DNA of 64,000 nucleotides from Locusta migratoria (GCA_026315105.1 CM048750.1:107415297-107479296), one strand, 5' to 3'; positions 44,313 to 55,252 are shown, counted from the stretch's first letter. Numbers and translations are program-made. Notes: generated by a model from the letters alone, not told the origin.

Positions 44313-46500
44313 ATATATGGTCAAAAGTATCTGGACATCAGCCATATTAGGTACTACAACATACCCGTAGGTACTCCACGTCAACCACCTCAGTAGTCAA
44401 TAGATATCGTGATAGAGCAAATGGGGCGCTTCGCGGAACTCACGAGCTTGGTCTAGTTAGTGGGTGTCACTTTTGTTAGAACTCTGTGAGATTCCCACCC
44501 TGCGAAACATCCCTAGTTACCTGTTTTTGATGTGACAGTGAACTGGAAACGTGAAGGGACACTTACAGCACGAAAGCGTACATGGGCAGGCACCTACCCA
44601 GACCATCACAGAGGATTCATTCCTGGCCATTAAAATTGCTACACCACGAAGATGACGTGCTACAGAGGCGAGATTTAACCGACAGGAAGCAGATGCTGTG
44701 ATATGCAAGTGACCAGCTTTTCAGAGCATTCACACAGGGATGGCGCCGGTGGGGACACCTACAACATGCTGACACGAGGAAAGTTTCGAACCGATTTCTC
44801 ATACACAAACAGCAGTTGACCGGCATTGCCTGGTGAAACATTGTGATGACTCGTGTAAAGAGAATCAATACGTACCATCACGTTTCCGACTTTGATAAAG
44901 GTCAGATTGTAGCCTATCGCGATTGCGGTTCATCGTATCGCGACATTGCTACTCGCGCTGGATTCCAACGGCCTCGTATCATTAGCAGTCGAGATGATAG
45001 ACATCATATCCGCATGGCTGTAACGTATCGTGCAGCCACGTCTCAATCCCTGAGTCAAGATGGGGACGTTAAAAAGACAACCGTCTGCACGAATAGTTCG
45101 ACAACGTTTGCAGCATCATGGACTGTCAGCTCGGAGATCATGGCTGCGATTACGCCTTGACGCTGCATCACAGACAGGAGCGCCTGCGACGGTGTACGCA
45201 ACGTCGAACCTGGATGCACGAATTGCATCATGATGGACGCATCCGTGTTTAGCGACATCGCGGTGAACGCACATTGGCAGCGTTTGCTCGTCATCACCAT
45301 ACTGGCGTATTGCCCGGCGTGAAGACATTGGTTACACTTCTCGGCCACCTCTTGTTCGCATCGACGGCACTGAACTGTGGCCGTAGCATTCAGATGTGTT
45401 ACGACCCGTGGGTCTACCCTTCATTCGATCCCTACGAAACCCTACATTTCAGCAGGATAATACACGACTGCATGTAGCAGGTCCTCTCCGGGCATTTCTG
45501 GATACGGAAAACGTTCGCATGCTGCCATGGCCAGCACATTCTCCAGATCTCTCACCAGTTGCAAACTCCTGGTCAATGGTGGCCGAGTAATTGGCTCGTC
45601 ACAATACGACAGTCAGTACTCTTGATGAACTGTGATATCGTTTTGAAGCAGCATCCAAGCTCTGTACACGCCATCCTGGCCTAGATGCCCAGGCATATGT
45701 AGGCCGTTATTACGGCCAGAGGTGGTTGTACTGGGTACTGATTTCTCAGGATCTATGCACCAAAATTGCGTGAAAATGTAATCACATGTCAGTTCTAGTA
45801 TAATATGTTTGTCCAATGAATACCCGTTTATCAACTGCATTTCTTCTTAGTGCAGCAAATGGACAGTAGTGTAGTTGGGTAATGTCTTCGGCAACAACCA
45901 GTATTTCTGCAGGTGAATGTCTGTCATTTTCAGGGTATACGAGAAAAGACTGCTCTTCATGTCTACAATCTTTTTCAATAACCCTTCATTCTTTTATCAA
46001 CTAGTCTCAAAATTTTCCAAACTCAGAAATAATTCAGAATTTTTTTATGGGGAAGGGGGGGGGGGCGGTGTCACACCTTTGATACCCGTCATCCTTTGGC
46101 GAGGGCACCTAAATATTGGTCTCGATCTGACAAATTTATCTACACCTTTGTTCAACACGATCGAGCACCCGTTTATAACACACGGCCTATGCTGGTTACA
46201 TGACCCTAATATCACTGTAATGGAATGGCCTGCACAGAGAACAGCTCTAAGATGTTTTGAAATGCCGAGTACGTGCCAGACCTACATCGATATCCGTGTG
46301 CACCACTCCCTGAAGAACGGGTGTCATTCCGCAAAGAAACCTTCCAGCACGTGACTGAACGTATGCCTGCGGAACTGAATGCTGTCATTAAGGCTAAGGA
46401 TGGGCCAACACCACATTGAATTTCAACATTACTGATGGAGGGTACCACGAAATTGTAAATAATTTTAATCTTGATATCTGTATACTTTTGATCAGATAAT
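44313..46500 (+). pseudogene. Tc1-B transposon, split by Tc1-A
   Basis: The left end ATGGTCAAAAGTATCTGGAC and the right end (TATACTTTTGATCAGATAAT at 46,481-46,500) are inverted termini. The transposase start is near ATG 44,421 (MGRFAEL), with stops. The C-terminal part at 46,200-46,425 reads VMEWPAQ, TFQHVTERMPAELNAVIKAK. The N-terminal half ends at about 44,617 where Tc1-A is inserted. The catalytic SPD...E segment has been lost or scrambled after WPAQ. Confidence 0.75.
44618..45871 (+). pseudogene. Tc1-A transposon, near full length, inactive
   Basis: Left terminus CATTCCTGGCCATTAAAATT and right terminus GGACAGTAGTG at 45,861-45,871. DDE transposase from ATG near 44,846: HTH domain HVSDFDKGQIVAYRDCGSSY, second motif FQQDNTRLHVAG (about 45,452), last motif WPAHSPDLSPVANSW, where the catalytic Glu position is Ala. 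Frame breaks occur near 45,060, 45,160 and 45,400. Nested in Tc1-B, so Tc1-A was active later. Confidence 0.8.
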
Positions 46501-46559
46501 GCATGTTATTCATTTACAGAAAACTTGAGGATTTGCAGTGGCATCTGGTGCTTCAGATT

Positions 46560-47165
46560 GACCGAAGGTTTACTTCCCCCCCCCCCTTACCCTCAGTCTA
46601 AGTCTAGACAATTTGACACACCTCTGCGAGTGTCGACGGGGGGAAATCAAATTGCGTGGTTATGGTATATCGCCCCAAATTTGCGACTGGATAGGGAATT
46701 TCCTGTCAGAGAGGACACAGTTCGTAGTAATCGATGGTAAGGCATCCTTGTCAGGTGTGTTTGACGGAGGACATCGAAAGAGTCCAAAGAAGGGCAGCTC
46801 GTTTCAGGTTGTCACGATACTGGAGAGATAGCGTTACGGAAATCACACAGGATCTGGGATGGGAATCATTACAACAACGGCGATTATCGCTGCGGCGTGA
46901 GCTACTTACGAAACTCCAGTCGCCAAAATTCTACTCCGAATGCGAAAACATATTGTTGACTGCTAATTACATAGGTAGAAATCATCAGAATAAAATACGA
47001 GAAATCAGAGTTTCAACGGAGAGAGATTCAGGTGTTCTTTCTCCCCGCGAGCTATTCGAGAATGGAATGGGAGATAAAATAGTATAAAGATCGTTCGATG
47101 AACCCTCTGTCAGGCACTTAAAGGTGATTTGCAGAGTATCCCATGGAGATGTAGATGTAGATGAA
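46560..47165 (+). pseudogene. CR1-like LINE 3' end, copy 2, internally deleted
   Basis: 46,600-46,740 encodes part of the RT palm in two frames (LRGYGISPQICDWIGNFLSE, RTQFVVIDGKASLSGV). It then jumps to the C-terminal region: TEDIERVQRRAARFRLSRYW, DLGWESLQQRRLSLRRELLT. The YADD block between is missing, so an internal deletion occurred. Ends with TAGATGTAGATG near 47,160. A C run lies at 46,577-46,587. Confidence 0.75.
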
Positions 47166-47425
47166 GAGAAGAGAAAATTGACAGGTAACGGAACTAAGCC
47201 ATGAATGCGTTCGTTCTGGTAGGCGTCTTGGAACAGAAGAAAGAGATGCGTTGAGCCTCGGCTCCAACAGCGTGAATTCGCGCACGTCAGGAAATACAGT
47301 GGCGTGATCTGATTGGAAGGGCGGCTTTGCTGATGACGATCGGCCTATTTCGGCGAGATCCGGTGGACTGTTCGCGCATCAGCGGTACGTATTATTTTTA
47401 AAATAAGGAAAGTAATCGCACTCTG
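47166..47425. other. Unassigned sequence
   Basis: Nothing recognised. Confidence 0.4.
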
Positions 47426-47672
47426 GTCTGAGACGCCTTGTACCAGCACCCACTATAGAAGAAAGCCTGCGCACGACGTCACAACATGGCAGCGACGCGA
47501 GGCTTAGAATCCTCTGAAAGATTGTAAACATTAGTAGTGAATGCTGTTTATAGTGCATTGTTTCGTTCATGAGTGTATTTATTACGTAAATTGGTGTTGT
47601 GTACGGTGTGAGCACTACGATAGAAAATTTGTGTGTGTGAGAACAACGTGTGATCTCTTTTTTACTAACAAA

Positions 47673-47777
47673 ATGCCGTTTCTCTGTTCTGTGCCGAAAA
47701 GTAGAGGAAATTACGATTGTGTCCCAAAAGTTACCGTCCACAGAAGAAGAAATGGGTATCAAGAATTCCAAGGATAA
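47673..47777 (+). pseudogene. THAP-like N-terminal peptide, left arm
   Basis: ATG-started frame MPFLCSVPKSRGNYDC followed by PKVTVHRRR. THAP domains start M-P-x-x-C and continue to a V-x-F-x-x-P block; here the second Cys and the Phe are altered. AATGAGTAAGTT after the stop may be an old donor site. DNA-binding function is not expected in this short form. Confidence 0.45.
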
Positions 47778-47883
47778 CTTGGCTCCTTCTTCAAGTTAAT
47801 GAGTAAGTTTTCGTTTTTGTTTAACCTTATAAAAGAGTTTTAAATCATAACTGTTCACCGTTAGATATTACGATTCATTTTAT

Positions 47884-47994
47884 TTACGTAACCACCCCCA
47901 TTAGCTTATTCTTCTCCGGACGTTTGAAGACGGTAACTTTTGGGCCACAGTCGTAATTTCCTCTACCTTTCGGCACAGAAGAGCGAAATGGCAT
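47884..47994 (-). pseudogene. THAP-like N-terminal peptide, right arm
   Basis: 36-residue minus-strand frame: MPFRSSVPKGRGNYDCGPK then VTVFKRPEKNKLM. Retains the VFKRPE block better than the left arm but has lost the early Cys. Possible origins are a P-element-type transposon, whose transposases start with THAP, or a host THAP gene copy. Confidence 0.45.
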
Positions 47995-48225
47995 TGTATC
48001 AGTAAAAAAGGAGATCATACGTTCTCACACACACAAATCGTCCAGCGTAGCGATCACACCGTACACAACACCAATTTACATAATAAATACACTCCTGAAC
48101 GAATGAATGCACTATAAACAGCGTGCACTGCTAATGTTTACAATCTTTCAGAGGACTCTAAGCCACCCACCGCCGCCATGTTGTGACGTCGTGTGCAGGC
48201 TTTCTTCTATAGGAGGTGCTACTTG

Positions 48226-48376
48226 TACCGATGCGTATAAAAACACAAATGAGGAGATCGTAATAAAATAAGAGTGTAAGCAGTGTAATGGGCTTAAAAT
48301 TCTATTACTTTGGACGATAAAAAGATATTGAATCCATCATCGGTGGTGGAACGGGATAGCGGCTGGTCAAGAGGCT
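48226..48376. other. Unassigned sequence
   Basis: Nothing recognised between the two inverted repeats. Confidence 0.35.
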
Positions 48377-48688
48377 GAAGGAACTGAGGTACCAAGTATA
48401 ATGAAATATTTATTCTACTACAACCAGTTTCGGCATTTCACAATGCCATCTTCAGGTCCCTAAATCGGAGCATGATATCCAAAAGTAGGACTAGTGCTTG
48501 GTGTCACAGTTGCTGTTGTTGTTTACAACTAAGAGACGAAATCCACGAATCCAGTTTTGTATCCTTACTTTTGGATAACATGCTCCTATGTAAGGACCTG
48601 AAGATGGCATAGTGAAATCCCGAAACTGGTTGTAGTAGAATAAATATTTTATTATACTTACGGCTGTTGGTACCTCAGTTCCTTCAGA
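48377..48688. repeat. Foldback element with paired hammerhead-like motifs
   Basis: Arms about 130 bp (GGAACTGAGGTACCAA left, complement at 48,670). Minus strand 48,458-48,421: CTGAAGATGGCAT, loop, ATGCCGAAACTGGTTG; plus strand 48,598-48,634 carries the same with changes. Confidence 0.75.
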
Positions 48689-49191
48689 AAAAGATACGGC
48701 CCGCAGTGGCGGCTGCTGATAATGTGCTAATGTGCTGCAGCACACTGTAAATATAATACTAAAATTACGCCATTTCTCTTCTAAAGCAAGCGAGAAATCG
48801 CTGTAAAATGACATCCATTCTATTGGAATGCGATCCAGATATCACAATAAAATTATGCCAATTCCCTCCCTACGTATTAGAATGCTACTGATAAGGATGA
48901 AAACGCATTTTGGAGCTCTCTCGCCGCGATAGCTGGAAACCAGCTCCGTGTGCTGAAGTGGGATTCAGCCGCGCTGGTACGTGCGCAGAGGGGCGGCGCA
49001 ATCGTCTGTTCGCTAGAGCGCATGCGCAGACGTGACGTCAGGTCTGGCGGCTCATATGTTCTGAGACCTACTGCAGCACCAGATCAGTATTTCTCTTCGC
49101 GCTGAGTGTAACGGCTGCGGAAAAATTTTATATGCCAAATATTGCGGCATACAGAGTCAAATAGCGCACTGGCTCAGGCATCTTGCGCGTT
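48689..49191. other. Unassigned sequence
   Basis: Nothing recognised. CGCTAGAGCGCATGCGCAG near 49,010 is GC-richer. Confidence 0.35.
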
Positions 49192-49810
49192 ATCTACATC
49201 TACATCTACACATCTACATGGGATACTCTGCAAATCACCTTTAAGTGCCTGGCAGAGGGTTCATCGAACCACAATTATACTATCCATTCCATTCTCGAAT
49301 AGCGCGCGGGAAGAAAGAACACCTGAATCTCTCTGTTCGAGCTCTGATTTCTCTTATTTTATTCTGATGATCATTTCTACCTGTGTAAGTGGGAGTCAAC
49401 AATATATTTTCGCATTCGGAGGAGAATGTTGGCGATTGGAGTTTCGCAAGTAGCCCACGCCGCAGTGATAAGCGCCGTTGTTGTAATGATTCCCATCCCA
49501 GATCCTGTATCATTTCCGTAACGCTGTCTCCCCTGTATCGTGACAATACGAAACGAGCTGCCCTTCTTTGGACTCTTTCGATGTCCTCCGTCAAACCCAC
49601 CTGATAAGAATCCCACACTGGGCTGCAATACTCCAAAAATGGACGGACAAGCGCAGTGTATGCAGTTTCTTTAGTAGTTCTGTTGCATCTTTTAAGGGTT
49701 CTGCCAATAAAACGCAGTCTCTGGTTCGCCTTTCCCACGATATTATCTCTCAAACCTACTTGTGTGAGGATCGTATTCAAATACCTCTGGGTCCAAATTT
49801 TTAATTTCTG
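49192..49810 (-). pseudogene. CR1-like LINE 3' end, copy 3, open C-terminal frame
   Basis: 5'-truncated insertion on the minus strand. One frame of about 166 codons (49,780-49,280) is uninterrupted: ILTQVGLRDNIVGKANQR, TAYTALVRPFLEYCSPVWDS, DIERVQRRAARFVLSRYRG, then FFPRAIREWNG. These are the last RT blocks and C-terminal region of CR1-group proteins. The 3' end at 49,195-49,219 is (TAGATG)n on the minus strand. The openness suggests that it is the youngest of the three copies here. Confidence 0.8.
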
Positions 49811-50039
49811 TAAATAAAACTACAATCACAAACAACATTAGTTATGTATAGCCAACAGGCGAGTGAAACTACGATTTATAGCAAAGCAGTTTCATTGGTC
49901 GCTCGTGTAGAACGCAGATGACTTGGTGGGGATATTGCTAAGCTCCGTTATTTCCATTATCAGTCACGCTTTTTATTGTAGTTTATTTTGTTCCCTGTTT
50001 ATTTTTGTAATATTGTAGCATAATGGTCAAATTTTGCAC
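49811..50039. other. Unassigned AT-rich sequence
   Basis: Nothing recognised. Confidence 0.4.
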
Positions 50040-50305
50040 GAGACGCCACTGACGGCTCGTATCGCACGTGTTGCTGTGCCGTGTTACACGCCGCTACCTG
50101 GTCCGGTTAGAGCCACGTGCAGCCGCACCCGGCGCTGCGACACTCGCCGCCCCCGCCTCATCAATTACGCCTGTGGCCGCCCGCGGCTGCCCATTGTGCC
50201 CTCCGCCGCCCCTCCGCCCCCGCCGCCCCCGCCTCGGCGGCTTCTTACACCGCGCGGTCCCTGGCCGCCGGCGCGACGCGCGGTTTTGCCGCCTCCGCCG
50301 CCTCC

Positions 50306-50336
<31 letters not shown>

Positions 50337-50480
50337 CCCGTGATGGATGCAAATGACTTCCCCCGGGACTGCAGCCGGTGCCAGCGCCTCCGCCTGCCTG
50401 GCTGGCTGGACGGCCGCCCCCGCAGCCCTTTTCCGCTTTTGTCCGCACTCCTCGTCGCCACTGTGCGATAGTCGTCGCTG
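50040..50480 (+). promoter_or_regulatory. GC island 2 with CCG repeats
   Basis: Strongly GC- and CpG-rich, with CCG/CCGCC runs at 50,205-50,340. Open in several frames because of composition; the Pro-rich and Ala-rich frames are not convincing proteins. Blocks CTCATCAATTACG, CCCATTGTGCC and GCTTCTTACACC (50,157-50,249) match, in order and orientation, blocks in the island at 37 kb. No TATA box seen. Confidence 0.3.
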
Positions 50481-50726
50481 TTGCTGCTAACGACAGTTCC
50501 GAAGCCCCGCCGCTTACACTTGTACAGACGCGAAGCGAGACAGTGCTCTCCCTCTGCCGTTAACCTCATTAACTTGACTGTGCACATGCTCGTTTTCCTT
50601 CTCGCTCCAAGAAGCTAACTGCACTGCCTTTAGTCCAGTAATATCTGATTTCTAATTTTTTCTCTTTTCTAGAGGGATTCGTACTATACAGTTTTACACA
50701 GTATTAACCCTAGGAGAACCAACACA
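50481..50726. other. Unassigned sequence
   Basis: Nothing recognised. Confidence 0.4.
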
Positions 50727-50995
50727 GGACACCAACCAAGCACAAATTTTGCGATTGTTAGGGTAATGTATTTACTTATTTATTTTGCTGTCTGTTATCC
50801 AGATGGTAAAACCGGTAGTATTTTGCACTGAATAACTTCTTCTTATATCTAGTTGATTTTAACAATACACAGCCTAACTAATGAAATAAAACTATAAATA
50901 ATAATTAGTAAAATTAATTAAATAATACATATCAATTTAAGAAGAAGAAGTAAATACTAGAGCAAGTACAGACGTTTATGTTGAAAAACACAGTG
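50727..50995 (+). repeat. Long direct repeat, left copy
   Basis: About 270 bp starting GGACACCAACCAAG and ending ATGTTGAAAAACACAGTG. Matches 52,356-52,641 in the same orientation with small indels. Confidence 0.75.
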
Positions 50996-50998
50996 TGC

Positions 50999-51083
50999 CG
51001 CGAGGGAGTAGCCGAGCGGTCTGGAGTGCCACGTTGCGGTTCGAACGGACTTTAGCGTCGGAGGTTCTAATCCTCCCTCGGGC
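50999..51083 (+). repeat. SINE-B tRNA-like head
   Basis: GAGGGAGTAGCCGAGCGG (A-box side) to GGAGGTTCTAATCCTCCCTC (B-box side), a class-II tRNA shape. The body is missing because a SINE-A follows immediately. Confidence 0.6.
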
Positions 51084-51258
51084 AAATGTTCAAATGTTTG
51101 TTAAGCTTATGGGACTTAACTACGGGGTCATCAGTCCCTAAACTTATACTAAGGACGGCACAAATATCCATGCCCGAAGGGGGATTCGAACCCCCGACCG
51201 TAGTGGCCGTGCAGACCGTGACTGGAGCGCCTCAGACCCCTCGGCCACCGCGGTCGGC
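51084..51258 (-). mobile_element. SINE-A copy with internal deletion
   Basis: Minus-strand copy. The CAAACTACTTATGAACTA part of the body is missing between the tail and the CTAAGGACGGCAC block. The B box GGGTTCGAATCCC is intact. Confidence 0.8.
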
Positions 51259-51374
51259 TAACCATAGTAGAACCAAGATATTGGCGCACTTTAGGTCACG
51301 GTAGTAACACTAAAAGTGGGCCTTTGCGATCGTCTTTTGACAGCTCGAAATTTAAATAAAAATAACGGCTTACT

Positions 51375-51860
51375 ATTCATCTGCCACGAAAATTGAATAA
51401 CCGAATTTGTAGTGGAGAAAATTCTCTACAACTTTGCTCTATTATTGTTTTTTTTTTTCTTTTTTTTTCAAGTCTCGTAGCGTTCCAGAGATATTTGCCA
51501 AAATAATGGCGATTTTGTGATGTATGTCTGTCTGCCCGTCTGTCCATAACGTGTTCCCTGTTTTTAAGACGAACCGTTCAACCGATCAGCACCATATTTT
51601 ACAGACACAATTGTAGGCCGCCAGAGACCATAAGCTCCGTTTTTTAAATTTTTCGGACAAGAAATACGTTAGTAATACAAAAAAAAGCCGTTTGTAATGT
51701 AATTATAATTGCAAATAAGCGGTTCTTGCGACGCGAAAATTTAATAACCGAATTTATAGAGGAGAAAATTCCCTACAACTTTGATTCCTTGTATATTTTT
51801 TTTCATATCCTGTATTGCTTGAGAGATATTTGCAAAAATAACGGACATTTGACACCCTCC
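51375..51860 (+). repeat. Two diverged direct repeats of about 130 bp
   Basis: GAATAACCGAATTTGTAG...CTCTACAACTTTG at 51,390-51,438 and AATAACCGAATTTATAG...CCCTACAACTTTG at 51,748-51,782, each followed by T-rich DNA and GAGATATTTGC. Unknown element. Confidence 0.55.
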
Positions 51861-52355
51861 ATTGAATTAACGAAAACCAGCCGTTAAGAGATGTCACGTG
51901 ACATTCCTCACGCAGTACTCTCTCTGGCATACGTCATCTTGCGTTGATTATTTGATGATTTTCTTATTGTAACTTACACGTTGTCATTGCAAAGCAATGG
52001 CGCACTTATGAATTAACAAAAACACATCGTACGATAAATGACAATCTAGTGTCTACAAATGCCATATTAGTATCAGTTAACAACGGCCATCAATAGTAAG
52101 AGATTAAAGGGCGCAACTTTTCCTTGATGGCCGTAGCATAATGGGCAAGGAATTAGACTACGACACTTAAGGACATTGGTTCGGAACTCGTCAATACTTT
52201 CTTTTTATTTTCTAAACGGGTTTCAGACACTCTTATTAATTAATTCTTTATATTTAGATTATTATTTTGGTCCAAAAGATTGCTAAAACTTATAAACTAC
52301 AAATGTAAAAGTGGGCCGTAAAACACGTCAGTGCGATTTTTCTTTAGTTTACATG
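51861..52355. other. Unassigned sequence with weak tRNA-like block
   Basis: 52,130-52,190 has GGCCGTAGCATAATGGGC and ATTGGTTCGGAACTC, reminiscent of A and B boxes, but no regular cloverleaf by eye. Confidence 0.3.
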
Positions 52356-52641
52356 GGACACCAACCAAGGGCAAATTTTGCCCTTGTTACGCTAATTTAT
52401 TTATTTTTCTGTCTTTTACAATGACCTGTTATCTAGATGCTAAAACAGGTCGTATTTTGCACAGGTAATTTATTTTATTTAAACTGAATAATTTATTCTT
52501 ATAACTAGTTGAATTTAACAATATACAGCTTATGAAATGAAACTATAAATAATAATTAGAAAAATTAATTAAATATTACATATCATTTTTAGAAGAAGAA
52601 GATTAGAGCAAGTACAGACGCTTATGTTGAAAACTACAGTG
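52356..52641 (+). repeat. Long direct repeat, right copy
   Basis: Counterpart of 50,727-50,995, with a short insertion near 52,410. The pair encloses 1.36 kb without retroviral-type coding, TG...CA ends or a primer-binding site, so an LTR pair is not supported. Confidence 0.7.
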
Positions 52642-53011
52642 AATGAATAACATTAATTTATTTAATAGAAGAAGATGATAGGAGAGATAAAGATTGAGAG
52701 GATGGAGTCAGACACTTTGTGATGCAAGATGGTCGAGGATTTGGCATTCCCATCAAGTCGCCAACTATCAACCATCGTTAGTATTATCTATAACAGTTTA
52801 ACAGTTTTAAAGTGCTGTTTTGCCGGTGAGAAAGAGCGACAGTTTCATATTTGTCCATACTACTACAATTACACTAATTATTGTCTATTAAATGATGATC
52901 ACTGTCCGCGTCCGTGTGCGTGTTGGTGTCTGTGTTGGGGTCCGAGTTGTTGTCCCTGTCGTGTTCTCGATTTCGGTTCCTTTGCTGGTTCACTCTATGC
53001 ACTGTGTTTCC
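52642..53011. other. Unassigned sequence
   Basis: Nothing recognised on the plus strand; the LINE relic begins downstream on the minus strand. Confidence 0.35.
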
Positions 53012-53497
53012 TCACTGCATATGTTGTTGCCATCTGTATGGTCTATTTTGTTTGTACTCGTCACATGTCGCGTGCGAGATTTTATCTGTTAGTATACTGA
53101 GTGTTGTCCATTGGTCCTCTTGTCTTATGGCCTCGTATATTGTTGTTCTGTGTGAGCATGTAGTGCTGGTGATGTGTCTCTGCGATGATTGTAGGTCCCG
53201 CAGAATAACGTGTTCGGGAGATCCCCTCTCCCCACATGTGCAGTATGGTGTTTCCCTAAGACTGACGCGGTTTAAGTGCATAGGATAAGGGCCGTGTCCT
53301 GTCAAGAAGTGAAAGGCAAGCTGTGATCCTGCAAAAATGCATTTATTCAAGTAATTCTCTTTCAAATGGAAGACGACCGCCCAAAAAAACTCAGCACCAC
53401 GTCTCCCTTCACCTCCCCCTATGATGTACTCCGAGATGGGGTCTACGAGGAACTTTGAATTTTCAATTTTCCTCGTACGCAAAGGGCCATCCATCAT
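53012..53497 (-). pseudogene. R1-like LINE reverse transcriptase C-terminal tail
   Basis: Minus-strand frame of 161 codons with LAFHFLTGHGPYPMHLNRV then YCTCGERGSPEHVIL: the L-T-G-H-G block and the Cys-Cys-His finger at the end of R1/Jockey-type RT proteins. The final Cys of the finger is replaced (RDLQ). Upstream domains are absent, so a 5'-truncated copy. Confidence 0.7.
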
Positions 53498-53640
53498 GTC
53501 AGTTTATTTTGGCGGGAAAAGTAATTTTCACCTATAGATGTCAGCACCACAAACACTAAACCATTCTTTAAAGAAAGAAACCAACGGGGTTCTTGGTAGT
53601 AACTCTTGATAACTCCCCACAATTCAACAAAATGTTTGTT

Positions 53641-53842
53641 TTTAAATGTTTGTAAATCTGTCGAACTCAATTACTGGATTATTAGTCCATAACTTACAAA
53701 CTACTTAAACTAAGGTAAACTAACGTAAGACAACACAAACATCCATCCCCGAGGGGAGGGGGGGGGGACTCTAATCCCCATGGCGAACGGCCGTGCGCAC
53801 CTCAGCACGGCGCTCCAAGGCGCACGGCTAATCCGCCGCGGC
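53641..53842 (-). mobile_element. SINE-B copy with G run in the head
   Basis: Minus strand: tail TTTAAATGTTTGTAAATC, body with ACTTAAACTAAGG, tRNA-like head to GCCGCGGCT at 53,842. A run of G at 53,755-53,768 has expanded in the B-box region. Confidence 0.7.
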
Positions 53843-54678
53843 TAATTCAAAGATTTTCACAGAATAGACGAGCTATTTTCGCCAGTCACATTCCAAATTA
53901 CTCCAAGCAACTAGGATTGAATCACTGGAAATTAATCCTGCATGAGTGGGAGTTAAGGGAGGTATTTTGGGGAATCCGTAGACCGCAAGCCATTTACTGC
54001 GCGCCTAAAGCAGTATAACCCTTGTTTCAGTACCAGCTATATCGCGTAGTAAACGAGTCCTCCTCTTGCAAAAACAGGATATTTATGAAACGGCTATATA
54101 GTGCAGAGTTTCACGGCAATAAACACATAACTACAGCGAACAAACAGCGGCAGCTCTTACGGCTAAATGCTATGAGCAATTAAACTGCTCAAATTCTGCC
54201 ATCTCCGATGTGCATCACAAATGTTCATTGCTTGTTTTTATGCTACAACAACAAACGGATGTTTTATACATTAAACGAATAATGACGTATGGAAGAAAAC
54301 CGCTCTTTAATGTCGCAGTTTTATTACGTTACAGCCACAAGGATGAATTTTGATGGAACCAACACAATAGAAAAATGAGAGAAAGATGGCTAGAGTAAAA
54401 TTTTTGCCACTTTACGACATAACAGAGGCACATTTTCGTAAGCATTTAACCACATTACTCAATAAACGAACCGATGTTTGAATTTCCCGAGTATCGAATC
54501 GCTATTCTCTACGTAGAAATATTTATTACCTACCCGCCCTTTATAACGAAAAATTGACGTTTTACAAACCGGAAGAAGTTTAGTTTCATCATGAAAAACT
54601 TCAACGGGTTCTGTAGTGAAGATAAATGGCATTTGCATAATTTGAACAATTATTTACACCCCTTAAAGTAAATACACA
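53843..54678. other. Unassigned AT-rich sequence
   Basis: Nothing recognised. Confidence 0.4.
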
Positions 54679-55035
54679 TTTGTTGTTGTGGTCTTCAGTC
54701 CGGAGGCTGGTTTGATGCAGCTCTCCACAATACCCTATCCTGAGCAAGCCTCTATCTCCACATAAGAACGGCAACCTACATCTGTCTGAATCTGCATACT
54801 GTACCCATCTCTATCTTCCTCTGTGGTTTTTACCCCACACGCTTCCCTCCAACGCTAAATTCACAATTCCTTGATGTCTGAGAATGTGTCCTACCAATCT
54901 GTCCCTTCCTTTAGTCAAGGAATGCCAGAAACTTCTTTTCTCCCCATTTCTGTTCAGTATCTCCTCAGTTACGCGATCCACCCACCAAATCTTCAGCATT
55001 CTTCTGTAGCACCATATTCCAAAAGCCTCAATCAC
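54679..55035 (-). pseudogene. RTE-like LINE 3' end
   Basis: Minus-strand frame 55,035-54,811 encodes EAFGIWCYRRMLKIWWVDRV and LVGHILRHQG, then GKNHRGR, the C-terminal block of RTE/BovB-like or related reverse transcriptases. The 3' end has the ACTGAAGACCACAACAACAA pattern (read on the minus strand), the same as the fragment in the mariner at 19.3 kb. Confidence 0.7.
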
Positions 55036-55204
55036 ATTTATGCACCACTCAAATGCACCACTCTAGATGCATATTTCCTTACAAGCTCTTTAACCAGTTT
55101 GTTGGTGTACGTTCATTATATGTATGTTGTCTGACGTTTATATACTTGTGCTCAGTTCGATGTGACTGTTTATGTTTATGTATGTGTCCGTGCGAGTATA
55201 TGCG

Positions 55205-55206
<2 letters not shown>
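55036..55206. other. Unassigned sequence
   Basis: Nothing recognised. Confidence 0.35.

Positions 55207-55252
<46 letters not shown>

Larger units (their letters stand above)
47430..48225. repeat. Large inverted repeat of a THAP-type first exon
   Basis: Arms of about 300 bp (47,430-47,735 and 47,930-48,225) are inverted copies with a 190-bp spacer. Both carry ACGTCACAACATGGC, a long 5' UTR-like segment and an ATG peptide that resembles the start of a THAP zinc finger. Left-arm ATG at 47,673, right-arm ATG at 47,994 (minus). Confidence 0.75.

Noticed and set aside
50034..50587. Long Pro-rich, Ala-rich and Gly-rich open frames on both strands
   Set aside because: They are caused by CCG repeats in a GC island; several overlapping frames are open at once and none has domains.
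50727..52641. Solo LTR pair / small LTR retrotransposon
   Set aside because: No TG...CA ends, no primer-binding site or polypurine tract, and no gag or pol between the repeats.
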